Origin: Kocuria sp. cx-455 | GTDB taxonomy: Bacteria > Actinomycetota > Actinomycetes > Actinomycetales > Micrococcaceae | Direction: 5' to 3' | Assembly (NCBI RefSeq): GCF_014698015.1 | Contig: NZ_JACXBS010000001.1 | Span: 1-64,000, forward strand | DNA: 64,000 nucleotides | Part shown: piece by piece, positions 28,798 through 36,373 of the stretch | How the letters are laid out: the number at the start of each line of letters is the position of its first letter | How positions within the stretch are numbered: the stretch's first letter is position 1 | The notes under the pieces: generated by a model | The model's input: the letters and a program-made list of their open reading frames with translations, nothing else | Databases searched by the model: none | What the model was told of the DNA's origin: nothing | Translations under genes and position numbers: made by a program

Positions 28798-30239
28798 GAG
28801 TCCACCTCGGTGAACCCCGAGCGGGTCATGGTCCCCCACTTTTGCTGGCGTCCCGTCAGTGCGGCGAACCAGCCCTCCAGACGCCACCACGCGGTGAGTT
28901 GACGATATCCCGCGTTCTCGAGCACGGCGGCTATCAGGGTGATCCCCAGATCCCGCCAGCGAGGGTACTTGTGGTAGCTCAGTTCCTCCACGGTCACGGC
29001 CGCCAGGGTCACAATGATGGCGTAGGCGTAAGCCACGAACATGAAGAGCAGGAAGTACTGCCATGACACGAGCCCCAGGGCGAACCCGAGGACAATGAGC
29101 GCCAATCCGGCGAGCTCCAACAGCGGGGCGATCAGCTCGAAGATCCAGTAGTAGGGCACCGCCATGAGGCCCAGTCGACCGTAGCGGGGATTGAACAGCA
29201 TGCCCCGGTAGGCCCACAGCGTCTCCCACAGGCCTCGATGCCACCGTGACCGTTGTCTGCGCAGCACGGGAGCGGTGTCGGGCACCTCGGTCCAACAAAT
29301 GGGCTCGGTCAAGAATGTGACCCGGTAGGGCTTACGCTGCCGCCGAAAGGTCTTGTGTAACCGCATGACCAGCTCGAAATCCTCACCGATGCTCTTGGTG
29401 TCGAAGCCACCCACCGAGATCAGCGCGTCACGGCGGAACACGCCGAAGGCCCCGCTGATCAACAGGAGCGCATTGATACGGGACCATCCGGCCCGTCCCA
29501 GGTGAAAAGCACGCAGGTATTCCAAGACCTGGATGTCCGCAAGCGGCTTTCCGGGCATCCGAACATCCAGCACGCGTCCGCCCTTCACCCGGCACCCGTT
29601 GGCGGCGCGGATGACCCCTCCCGCGGCCACGGTGGTGATCGGGTCCTCAATGAACGGCCGGGCCACCGCGAGCAGCGCCCCGGGGTCCAGGATGGAGTCC
29701 GAATCGACGAACAGCACGAGGTCCTCGCGGGCCAGGTTCACGCCCGCGTTGACCGAATCACTACGGCCCGAGTTGGCCTTACGCACCACCGTGAGCCGGG
29801 TCCGCCCGTCGCGGGGCACGTGAATACTCGTGGGCGCTTCCAGAACTGCCACGTCCTGGGGCATCCGGCGTGACACCGGGACCAGGTCGAAGGCTTTGCG
29901 CAGCACCTCGAAGCCGTTGTCGGTGCTGCCGTCGTCCACCACAATGACCTCGTGGTGCGGGTGTTGCAGGGACAAGAACGATTCCACGGCCACGCGGATC
30001 CCCATCTCCTCGTTATGCATGGCCGTCACCACGCTGATTCCCGGCATCGTCCGGGACCGCATGAGTTCCTCCCGACCGGCGAACGGGACCCGCCGCCGAT
30101 GCGACACGAAGTCCACGGTCGCAAGCACGATCATCGCCAGGTAGGAGGTGTTGATCAGCAGGAAGTACACGAGAACGGGCCACGCGACGAACGCGAGCAC
30201 GGCCGCAACGGCGGCGCGCAAGAACTCAATCCAGTCCAC
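28794..30239 (-). CDS. Processive family 2 glycosyltransferase (PgaC/BcsA-like)
   Basis: 481 residues. An N-terminal TM pair precedes a GT-A domain with EVIVVDDGSTDNGFEVL, the acceptor/metal motif LFVDSDSILDPG, GEDFELVMRL (catalytic-base region) and the processive-enzyme motif QRSRWHRG; three or more TM helices follow. This is the plan of membrane synthases that make and extrude beta-linked polysaccharides such as poly-N-acetylglucosamine or cellulose. The GTG at 30239 (VDWIEF) follows AGGAG at 8 bases, overlapping the HEAT gene by 14 bases. Its position between a HEAT protein and a histidine kinase suggests signal-gated polysaccharide production. The sugar is not predictable. Confidence 0.88.
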   Translation of the reverse strand: MDWIEFLRAAVAAVLAFVAWPVLVYFLLINTSYLAMIVLATVDFVSHRRRVPFAGREELMRSRTMPGISVVTAMHNEEMGIRVAVESFLSLQHPHHEVIVVDDGSTDNGFEVLRKAFDLVPVSRRMPQDVAVLEAPTSIHVPRDGRTRLTVVRKANSGRSDSVNAGVNLAREDLVLFVDSDSILDPGALLAVARPFIEDPITTVAAGGVIRAANGCRVKGGRVLDVRMPGKPLADIQVLEYLRAFHLGRAGWSRINALLLISGAFGVFRRDALISVGGFDTKSIGEDFELVMRLHKTFRRQRKPYRVTFLTEPICWTEVPDTAPVLRRQRSRWHRGLWETLWAYRGMLFNPRYGRLGLMAVPYYWIFELIAPLLELAGLALIVLGFALGLVSWQYFLLFMFVAYAYAIIVTLAAVTVEELSYHKYPRWRDLGITLIAAVLENAGYRQLTAWWRLEGWFAALTGRQQKWGTMTRSGFTEVDS

Positions 30240-31323
30240 GGGTGGCACTCCTCATGGCGACTAGTTGCAGTGCGTAGGTGGCGGGCAGCTCGGCGGGACC
30301 CGGTGCATCGGCAAATGTCCGCAGCCGCTCGCGGCCCCTCGGCCCCAGCTCGGCGAGGGCCACGGCCGCGCGTTCGGACAGTCTCGGACGGGTGTCCGCA
30401 ACGAGCGGAGCCAACGCGTCCACCGAGGAGGGCAGCCCGATTTCTTCGAGGGCGTCCACGGCAGCGAGCGCCACCGTCTCGTCCGAGTGCTGCGCGAAGC
30501 GGGACAGCATGGGCAGATCGAACGACCCCCCGATCTCGCCGAGTGCTTCCACGAGCGCCGCGAGGGTCCGGGGGTCCTCCTCCACGGCGAGCCGTTTCCG
30601 AACCACCGGGGCCGCTCGCGGTAAGGGGCGGGTGCCGATCACCGTGGCCGCGACGTGGCGCACGGAAGGTTGCGGGTGCGCCGTCGCCTCCGCGACCACG
30701 GGGGCCACGGCGTCGTCGAACGCGCACAGGGACTCCACGGCCACCCAGCTGGGCAGCCCGCGCGGACGACGTCGTGGGGCCACCGCGCGCATCACGGGCC
30801 GGGCGGCCTTGCTGTCGCCGAGCAGTGTGAGGGCGCGCGCTGCGGCGACCACCACGTCCATGGACCGGTCCTGGAGCAGGGGCACGATCTTGGAACCCGA
30901 TTCGCGCTCCCGCATCAACCCGAGGATCCAGGCCGAGTACGCGCGCCGGATCGATCGCTTGGAGGCCAACCCCCGCAGCGCCCAGTCCGCCCGACCGTGC
31001 GCGCGCAGTACCCGGGCCAAGGCCCGGGCCGGTTCCCCCTTGACCTTGGAAAGCATGGTGGAGACCGTACGGTCGACCACGCGTACGCGCCGGTGGGTCA
31101 CCGTGGTCAACCGGCCCAAGGCGGAGGAGTCATCGTCCTCCCCCGAGGCCACCGCGAGCATGGCGGGTCTCAGTTCATCGAGGACCTGGCGTTCCCGGCG
31201 TTCGCGCCATAGCCGCCCGGCCCGCGAGCCGAGGGTCACGGCGAGCAGAAAAATCGCGGCCCACACCAGGACCCACAACACCACGGTCAACAGCTGCGGG
31301 GCCACCAGGGTGGGGGATACCAC
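30226..31323 (-). CDS. Membrane-anchored HEAT-repeat protein
   Basis: 365 residues: one N-terminal TM helix (LLTVVLWVLVWAAIFLLAVTL), a basic stretch, then about seven helical HEAT-like repeats (for example VVAAARALTLLGDS, TLAALVEALGEIGGS, TVALAAVDALEEIGLPS, LSERAAVALAELGPRGR). Such scaffolds bind partner proteins; PBS-lyase-type HEAT repeats occur in signalling assemblies. It stands 7 bases after the response regulator and overlaps the glycosyltransferase, so it may link the phosphorelay to the synthase. No enzyme motif is seen. Confidence 0.85.
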   Translation of the reverse strand: MVSPTLVAPQLLTVVLWVLVWAAIFLLAVTLGSRAGRLWRERRERQVLDELRPAMLAVASGEDDDSSALGRLTTVTHRRVRVVDRTVSTMLSKVKGEPARALARVLRAHGRADWALRGLASKRSIRRAYSAWILGLMRERESGSKIVPLLQDRSMDVVVAAARALTLLGDSKAARPVMRAVAPRRRPRGLPSWVAVESLCAFDDAVAPVVAEATAHPQPSVRHVAATVIGTRPLPRAAPVVRKRLAVEEDPRTLAALVEALGEIGGSFDLPMLSRFAQHSDETVALAAVDALEEIGLPSSVDALAPLVADTRPRLSERAAVALAELGPRGRERLRTFADAPGPAELPATYALQLVAMRSATRGLD

Positions 31324-31330
31324 GTATGCC

Positions 31331-31714
31331 TCACCGCCCCCGGCCGAGCAGGGTGTTGACCCGGTGCAGCAACTCTCGCGGACTGAAGGGCTTGGTCACG
31401 TACTCGTCAGCGCCGGTGTTGTAACCGTCGTCCACGTCCGTGTCCCGGGCGCGTGCGGTCAGCAGGAGCACCTTGACCGGCTCGAGTCGTTGCTCGGCCC
31501 GGATCTGACGCAAGACATCCAATCCGCTGAGTCCCGGCATCATGACGTCCAGCACCACCAGGTCCGGTGTGGTGTCCTTGAGTACCTCGAGGGCCGCATT
31601 GCCGTCCGCCACGGCTCGAACATTGAAACCGGCCTGTTCAAGTTTGAAGACCACGAGGTCCCGAATATCGGGGTCGTCGTCCGCCACGAGAACTGAATGT
31701 TGGGCAGGGGTCAC
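31331..31714 (-). CDS. Single-domain response regulator (CheY-like)
   Basis: 127 residues, only a receiver domain: acidic pocket D12-D13, phospho-accepting D56 (LVVLDVMMPGLSG), TAR switch residue and conserved Lys in EYVTKPFSP. There is no output domain, so it must act by protein contact, plausibly with the HEAT protein or glycosyltransferase encoded next. The GTG at 31714 follows GGAGTTCCCTC. Its upstream region contains two G9 tracts (31733-31741 and 31756-31764). It is the first gene of a four-gene operon. Confidence 0.92.
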   Translation of the reverse strand: MTPAQHSVLVADDDPDIRDLVVFKLEQAGFNVRAVADGNAALEVLKDTTPDLVVLDVMMPGLSGLDVLRQIRAEQRLEPVKVLLLTARARDTDVDDGYNTGADEYVTKPFSPRELLHRVNTLLGRGR

Positions 31715-32036
31715 GAGGGAACTCCGTGTGGTGGGGGGGGGTGAGTACGCTCCGCGGGGGGGGGTGCGGATGAGGAGCTACCACCAAGAATATGCGAGTT
31801 CATAGAAAATACCGGGATTGCCCGCTTTCATGCCGCGGGCCCTGGCTGTTCTCGGGTTCTCCCGGACGCCGTCGGTGGCCTAGGACGAGCACGCGGGCCC
31901 CACCGGCTCAGCCCTCAGCCTGAGGTGAGGAAAAAGCAGCACCGCGGTCTCAGGGGAGGCAAGTGCACGGATTCCGCGGCGAAACGGCATCTTCCTCACA
32001 TGAGACTTCCGCGCTGCAGAATCCCGACTCAACCCG
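31715..32036. promoter_or_regulatory. Intergenic region with two G9 tracts upstream of the response-regulator operon
   Basis: The 322-base gap has no convincing gene. The notable content is two homopolymers of nine G on the plus strand (31733-31741 and 31756-31764) separated by 14 bases, 19-50 bases upstream of the response-regulator start. The promoter of the operon must lie here or just above. Tracts of this length are slippage-prone, so operon expression may vary. No clear terminator for the ThrE-like gene upstream was found. Confidence 0.55.
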
Positions 32037-33386
32037 TCACTGCGTGAACGGCTTGGAGAAGATCGGGACCATGATGTCGCGGAAATTCTCCTCGTCGGCC
32101 ATCTCCTTGCGGAACACACGACCTGGGTACTTGTGGGTGAACTGCTTGCGGCGGCTGGCCCACAGAGCCTCGGAGGCGAGGTATTGACCCAGGATGCCCC
32201 CCATGGACAGGCAGAACGCGGTGATGGCGGCGTCCAACAGCGATTTGTTGGCGCCATCCATACCGAAAATCGTGCCCAGCACACCCTGGTACACCAGCAT
32301 TCCGGGGAACAGCGGCAAGAGCACGACCATCAGTGAGGCGTTGGACGCCATATTGAGTGCGCGCGTGAGGACCACGCACACGGCCCCGGCCACAACTGAT
32401 GCGATCAAGATCGCCCCGAAGGAACTGATACCGGCGGTGGTCAGGGACAGCATGAGAAGAGTCACCAGACCGCCGAACAGACCAAGGGCGCCGAGCTTCC
32501 AACCGCGTCCTCCGGAGGCGAGCGCAAAGCCGGCCGACACCAGAACGGCACCGAGCACTGACAGCCCCCAGCGGGTGTCGTCCATCTCGAGGTGTTCGAT
32601 GAAGTTCATGTCCTCACCGAAGATCGGCTGCATCAAATGGATACCCAGAGTCACACCGGCGACCAGGCCGGCGGTGCTGGTGACCACGTCCAAGATGCGG
32701 CCGGAGGCAGAGAGATACCATCCGGTGATGACATCGTGCACCGCGCCGTAAGCGGCGATACCTGCCAACCACGCAGCCAGGGAGGCCACGATGCAGACCG
32801 CGGGCTGCGACGTCGAAAAGAAGAGGCCTGAGACGCATGCGCCCATGACCGCGGTGAAGCCACCCGCCGCGAGACTGAAAATCGAGGGCGCCTGAGTGCG
32901 CACGACCAGCGCGTAGACCGCGTACACCGCAGCGGCAATAAGGGCGGCGCTGATAGTCGTGACCAGCCCGCCGCCCAGAATGAGGGAGAACCCGATACCG
33001 AACATCGCGAAGCCAGTGGCCGTCAGGCGATGCCCGATGACACGCGATTTCGCCGTGACTTCTTCCATCTCTCTGATGGCCTCTTCAATGGAGAGCTCAT
33101 TCATCACGAAGGCTTCGAGTACCTCACCGGTCTCGGTGCGCAGGCCAATGTCCAGCGTGCCCGGTTCGGATTCGAGGATGCGGGTGCTGGGAGCGTCGTC
33201 GGGCTCTTCCTGGTGACTGATGGTGACCTGACCCAAACTGACACTCACGGTGACGTTGGGCATCTCGGTCTTTTGGAAGATCGACAGGAGGGACTTGGTG
33301 GTACTGGCCGATCCCGAACCGCTCCGGATCAGAGCATCCGCGATCAGAAAGGCCAACTTATAAGCGGCCTGTTCAGTGGAGAGCAT
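32037..33386 (-). CDS. ThrE-type threonine/serine exporter family protein
   Basis: 449 residues. A hydrophilic N-terminal domain (1-130; VSVSLGQVTISHQ, ending EEVTAKSR) precedes about ten TM helices, the architecture of fused ThrE carriers. Typical segments are ALIAAAVYAVYALVVRTQAP and LPLFPGMLVYQGVL. ThrE exports threonine and serine by proton antiport. The ATG at 33386 is used; a GTG three codons earlier is possible. It is divergent from the FemABX-like gene. Substrate range is inferred from the family. Confidence 0.9.
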   Translation of the reverse strand: MLSTEQAAYKLAFLIADALIRSGSGSASTTKSLLSIFQKTEMPNVTVSVSLGQVTISHQEEPDDAPSTRILESEPGTLDIGLRTETGEVLEAFVMNELSIEEAIREMEEVTAKSRVIGHRLTATGFAMFGIGFSLILGGGLVTTISAALIAAAVYAVYALVVRTQAPSIFSLAAGGFTAVMGACVSGLFFSTSQPAVCIVASLAAWLAGIAAYGAVHDVITGWYLSASGRILDVVTSTAGLVAGVTLGIHLMQPIFGEDMNFIEHLEMDDTRWGLSVLGAVLVSAGFALASGGRGWKLGALGLFGGLVTLLMLSLTTAGISSFGAILIASVVAGAVCVVLTRALNMASNASLMVVLLPLFPGMLVYQGVLGTIFGMDGANKSLLDAAITAFCLSMGGILGQYLASEALWASRRKQFTHKYPGRVFRKEMADEENFRDIMVPIFSKPFTQ

Positions 33387-33605
33387 GACGGTCACCCTAA
33401 CGTCACTTCACAGATGCCGCCAATGACGTTAGAAACGGAACAACACACCTGATCAGACCCGGGTGCCCCTGTCGACTCGCACCGGGCGACTGTAGTCTGT
33501 GCAAATGCGGATAATAAGAAAATCTGAGGACCTCCGGGACACCTCCCCCCAGAACGCATCACCGATCGCCGCGACCTGGCCCCTACTAGCGGAAAGCCCC
33601 GCACT

Positions 33606-34556
33606 GTGATTCTCGCTCCGCTTCAAGGGACCACGTGGCGCCGGGTCCAGGAGGCCGAAGGTCGCCGTGTACTGCCCGGCAAGGGAGAAGGATGGATGGC
33701 ACAGGCCATCGTGGAGGAGCGGCGCGTCGGCCGCTACCTGTACTGTCCCTACGGTCCGGTGGCTCGAGACGACGCATCCTTCGACGCCGCACTGCACTGG
33801 CTGTTCACCCAGGCTCGAGAAACCGGATCGTGGTTCTTGCGCGTGGAACCACCCAGCCCGTCGGGCTGGTTACGGCAAGCGACCGACAAGGAGATCTTCC
33901 GGCGCCGAACGGCCCTGCAACGCCGAGGCTTCCGACGAGCGGCTCGCGCGCTGCAGCCACTCCGCACCCGGTGTCTGGACCTGACGGTGGACGAGCCGGA
34001 ACTGCTGGGAGCCATGACCGGCACCAACCGCACCCTCCACCGCAGTACGGCAAAACGTGGCCTGACAATTGAGGCCAGTCACGACCCGGGTGACATCCAC
34101 CATTTGATCAGTCTGCTGGCCTCGACCGCGCAGCGTCAGGACTTCAGGTCCCGTGACTCCACACATCTCAAGACCCTGGCCGAGACCGCACTCCCCACCG
34201 GCGCCGGCACCCTCTTTCTCGCCCGTCAGGATGACCACGTGCTCAGCGCGAACCTGGTGATCGATGACGGCGGTGTTCGAATGTTCCTCCACGGTGCATC
34301 CGATCCCGCGTACCGCAAATTGCGAGCACAACAATCGCTCACGGTCGCGGCCGTTCTGGACGGTCGGGAACGCAGACTCGAGGCGGCCGATCTGTTCGGA
34401 ATCGCGCCCAATGACGATCCCGAACACCCGTGGGCAGGGTTCACCAAGTTCAAAGCATCGTTCGGCGGTCATGTCCTGGAACATCTGGGGGCCTGGGACC
34501 TACCCGTTCGACCCGCCGCGTACCATGCACTGCGGGCTGTGCAGAGGCTCCGGTGA
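33606..34556 (+). CDS. FemABX-family aminoacyltransferase / GNAT-like protein
   Basis: 316 residues of double-GNAT type. RCLDLTVDEPELLGAMTGTN, then RTLHRSTAKRGLTIE and DGGVRMFLHGASDPAYRKLR, LTVAAVLDGRERRLEAADLF and a final GFTKFKASFGGHVLEHLGAWD are characteristic of the Fem family that adds amino acids to the peptidoglycan bridge from aminoacyl-tRNA. Kocuria- and Micrococcus-type cell walls carry such bridges, so cross-bridge synthesis is plausible. The GTG at 33606 has GGAAAG upstream. It converges on the DUF3995 gene. Confidence 0.8.
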   Translation: MILAPLQGTTWRRVQEAEGRRVLPGKGEGWMAQAIVEERRVGRYLYCPYGPVARDDASFDAALHWLFTQARETGSWFLRVEPPSPSGWLRQATDKEIFRRRTALQRRGFRRAARALQPLRTRCLDLTVDEPELLGAMTGTNRTLHRSTAKRGLTIEASHDPGDIHHLISLLASTAQRQDFRSRDSTHLKTLAETALPTGAGTLFLARQDDHVLSANLVIDDGGVRMFLHGASDPAYRKLRAQQSLTVAAVLDGRERRLEAADLFGIAPNDDPEHPWAGFTKFKASFGGHVLEHLGAWDLPVRPAAYHALRAVQRLR

Positions 34557-34583
34557 GCACCGCGTGATCAGGCGTGATGTGGG

Positions 34584-35126
34584 TTACCGGCTGTGCGGTC
34601 TTCGGCGCTTCATGTCACTTTGAGTGTTCTCACCTCGGGGCGTGGGACGCGGCCTGCGGTGCAAACGGTGAGGCAAGGTCCGCGAGCGCAGCAGCGCCGT
34701 GATCAGCGCTGCTCCCCAGAGCAGAAACAGCGGATCCCACAGCCACGCGTGTCCGATCATGCCCGTTCGGTCATAGTCGCTGTCAGGCATGATCAGCCCC
34801 GCCAGGACGAGGTTGGCGGTCACGGTGTTGATCCCGCCCCATGCCACCAGCACGACGGACCCGGCCCACGAGACACCGCGCACCGCGCGTTGCGAAGGCC
34901 CCGGCCAGTCCTGGGCGAACCAGGGCAACCACGCCGCCAGGAGCTTGACCACCCCGACGAGCAGCAGGACCCAGAGGCTGTCCCGTAACGTGGACACCAG
35001 GTCCCGCCCCACGGTGTCCAACAGCCAGGTGCCCCCGAGGCCCCAGTAGAGGCTTGCGAGTGCGTGCAGGGTGCCGGCCAGCGCGGCGATGCCGAACCAG
35101 ATCCTGCCCGCCGGTGTCGTCGCCAT
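34584..35126 (-). CDS. DUF3995 membrane protein
   Basis: 180 residues with four TM helices. ALAGTLHALASLYWGLGGTW and LLDTVGRDLV in the first half match the DUF3995 signature (H..aslYW.lGG.wlldTVG). The start at ATG 35126 is chosen because upstream in-frame sequence (up to 35453) overlaps the dps terminator and lacks family similarity. The C-terminus is basic and Pro/Arg-rich. Function is unknown. Confidence 0.75.
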   Translation of the reverse strand: MATTPAGRIWFGIAALAGTLHALASLYWGLGGTWLLDTVGRDLVSTLRDSLWVLLLVGVVKLLAAWLPWFAQDWPGPSQRAVRGVSWAGSVVLVAWGGINTVTANLVLAGLIMPDSDYDRTGMIGHAWLWDPLFLLWGAALITALLRSRTLPHRLHRRPRPTPRGENTQSDMKRRRPHSR

Positions 35127-35343
35127 CCGGCCAAGCCTACGGGAATGTGGGCGGCGCACCAGGGCCGTGGGAGATCCCGCCCCCCACCCTGGTACCCGGG
35201 GCATCGTCACCGCGCCGATAAGGGCGTCGAATACGGCGCTGCCGATGACCCGGTGGACAGCGGTGTGGGCCCGGCCCGGGGGCGCCAGCACCAGGCCGGT
35301 GCGGACAATCGGAGCATCCCTTCTCCTCTGCTCCCGGACGGCA

Positions 35344-35373
35344 GAACGCCCCCATCGTGCGGTGGGGGCGTTC
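35344..35373 (-). terminator. Terminator of dps
   Basis: 11-base perfect stem GAACGCCCCCA / TGGGGGCGTTC with an 8-base loop, 31 bases downstream of the dps stop codon on the minus strand. Confidence 0.75.
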
Positions 35374-35404
35374 ACCCGGCTCGCCGGGTGGCGGAAGCCG
35401 GGGA

Positions 35405-35941
35405 CTACTTGTTCTTGTCGGAGGGCCGTCGGGTCTCGGCGCTGATGAACCACGACTGCTGCTCGAGCTTCTCGAGGTACTCGTGGAGCAGGTCCGCGCT
35501 GGTCGGGTCGTCCTCGTCGACCGCGTCGTGGACCTCACGCATGGTCCCGGTGCAGGCCTCGATCGAGGAGACGATGTAGTCGATCGCGTCAGTGCTCAGC
35601 ATCTCTCCCTGCGGGAGCTCCGGCAAGGAGGTCTGCGCGGCCACGACACTCGGGCGTCCGTCCGGGGTCGCGTGCAGCGCGCGCAGCCGCTCGGCGAACG
35701 TGTCCGCTCCCTCGCGGGCGATCGTGACGATCTCATCCAGGTTCAGGTGCAGGTCGCGGAAGTTCGGTCCCACGATGTTCCAGTGGGCCTGCTTGCCCAC
35801 CAGGTGCAAGGCGATCATGTCCACCACGACCTTTTGCAGGTTTTCACGCAGGGATTTGGGTGCCTCGAAGCCCCTCTCCGCGTTCTCTTCGCGGGTCTTG
35901 GTCTCTCCGGCGGGCTCCGGCACGGTCACGGTCTCGGCCAT
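35405..35941 (-). CDS. dps: Dps-family DNA-binding ferritin-like protein
   Basis: 178 residues. The ferroxidase signature is HLVGKQAHWNIVGPNFRDLH followed by LNLDEIVTIAREGADTFAER, matching Dps (KxxHWNv.G..F..lH...de...). A 30-residue Glu/Thr-rich N-terminal tail may take part in DNA binding or assembly. Dps dodecamers store iron and shield DNA in starvation or peroxide stress. The ATG at 35941 follows AGGGAGAACACG. It is monocistronic with its own terminator. Confidence 0.93.
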   Translation of the reverse strand: MAETVTVPEPAGETKTREENAERGFEAPKSLRENLQKVVVDMIALHLVGKQAHWNIVGPNFRDLHLNLDEIVTIAREGADTFAERLRALHATPDGRPSVVAAQTSLPELPQGEMLSTDAIDYIVSSIEACTGTMREVHDAVDEDDPTSADLLHEYLEKLEQQSWFISAETRRPSDKNK

Positions 35942-36373
35942 CGTGTTCTCCCTTTGTTCGATGGTCGCCGCCGGGGACGGAGCGCGTGGTCGGCGCCCGC
36001 CCATTCTCCTCGGGCCGACCAGCCGTGGCACGCCCGCCGTTCCCGGCGGCCGGAATACTCACATTTCTCACTACAACTCCACCCGCGGGGCGGTCACAAC
36101 TCTCTTATGCTAGGAGCGCACGCGGCGCCCCGCCCCGGGGGCGGGGCCGCGGTGGGCATGAGCCCGCTGTGGCCGGTGAGGTTCTCCAGCCCGGGCGAGG
36201 GCCAGCAATCACCAGGATGAGCAACAGGCAGCCCGCAAGGTGGGCGAGGATCGCGGCCGATCCGGCGGGTTGTCAGGGGCCGGTAGCCCTGCGAGAGGTC
36301 CTGTCAGGCCTCGGTAACCCGGTGAGGACCGGGAATCGGTGCTCCTGGATCGGGGTCGTGCGCAGGGCCCGCA
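35942..36373. other. Gene-free stretch upstream of dps
   Basis: 432 bases between the dps start and the end of the CocE-like gene. No protein with family-like sequence is visible. It contains a GC-only palindrome (36127-36147, GCCCCGCCCC-G-GGGGCGGGGC) that could extrude or block transcription, and presumably the dps promoter near CACAACTCTCTTATGCTAGG (36091-36112). Nothing else was recognised. Confidence 0.4.

Noticed and set aside
32001-32036. Possible terminator after the ThrE-like gene
   Set aside because: Only short GC repeats without a stable stem or U-tract were seen.
35127-35343. Minus-strand extension of the DUF3995 frame (RTGLVLAPPGRAHTAVHRV...)
   Set aside because: It has no recognisable family, crosses the dps terminator region and no ribosome site supports it; perhaps old debris.
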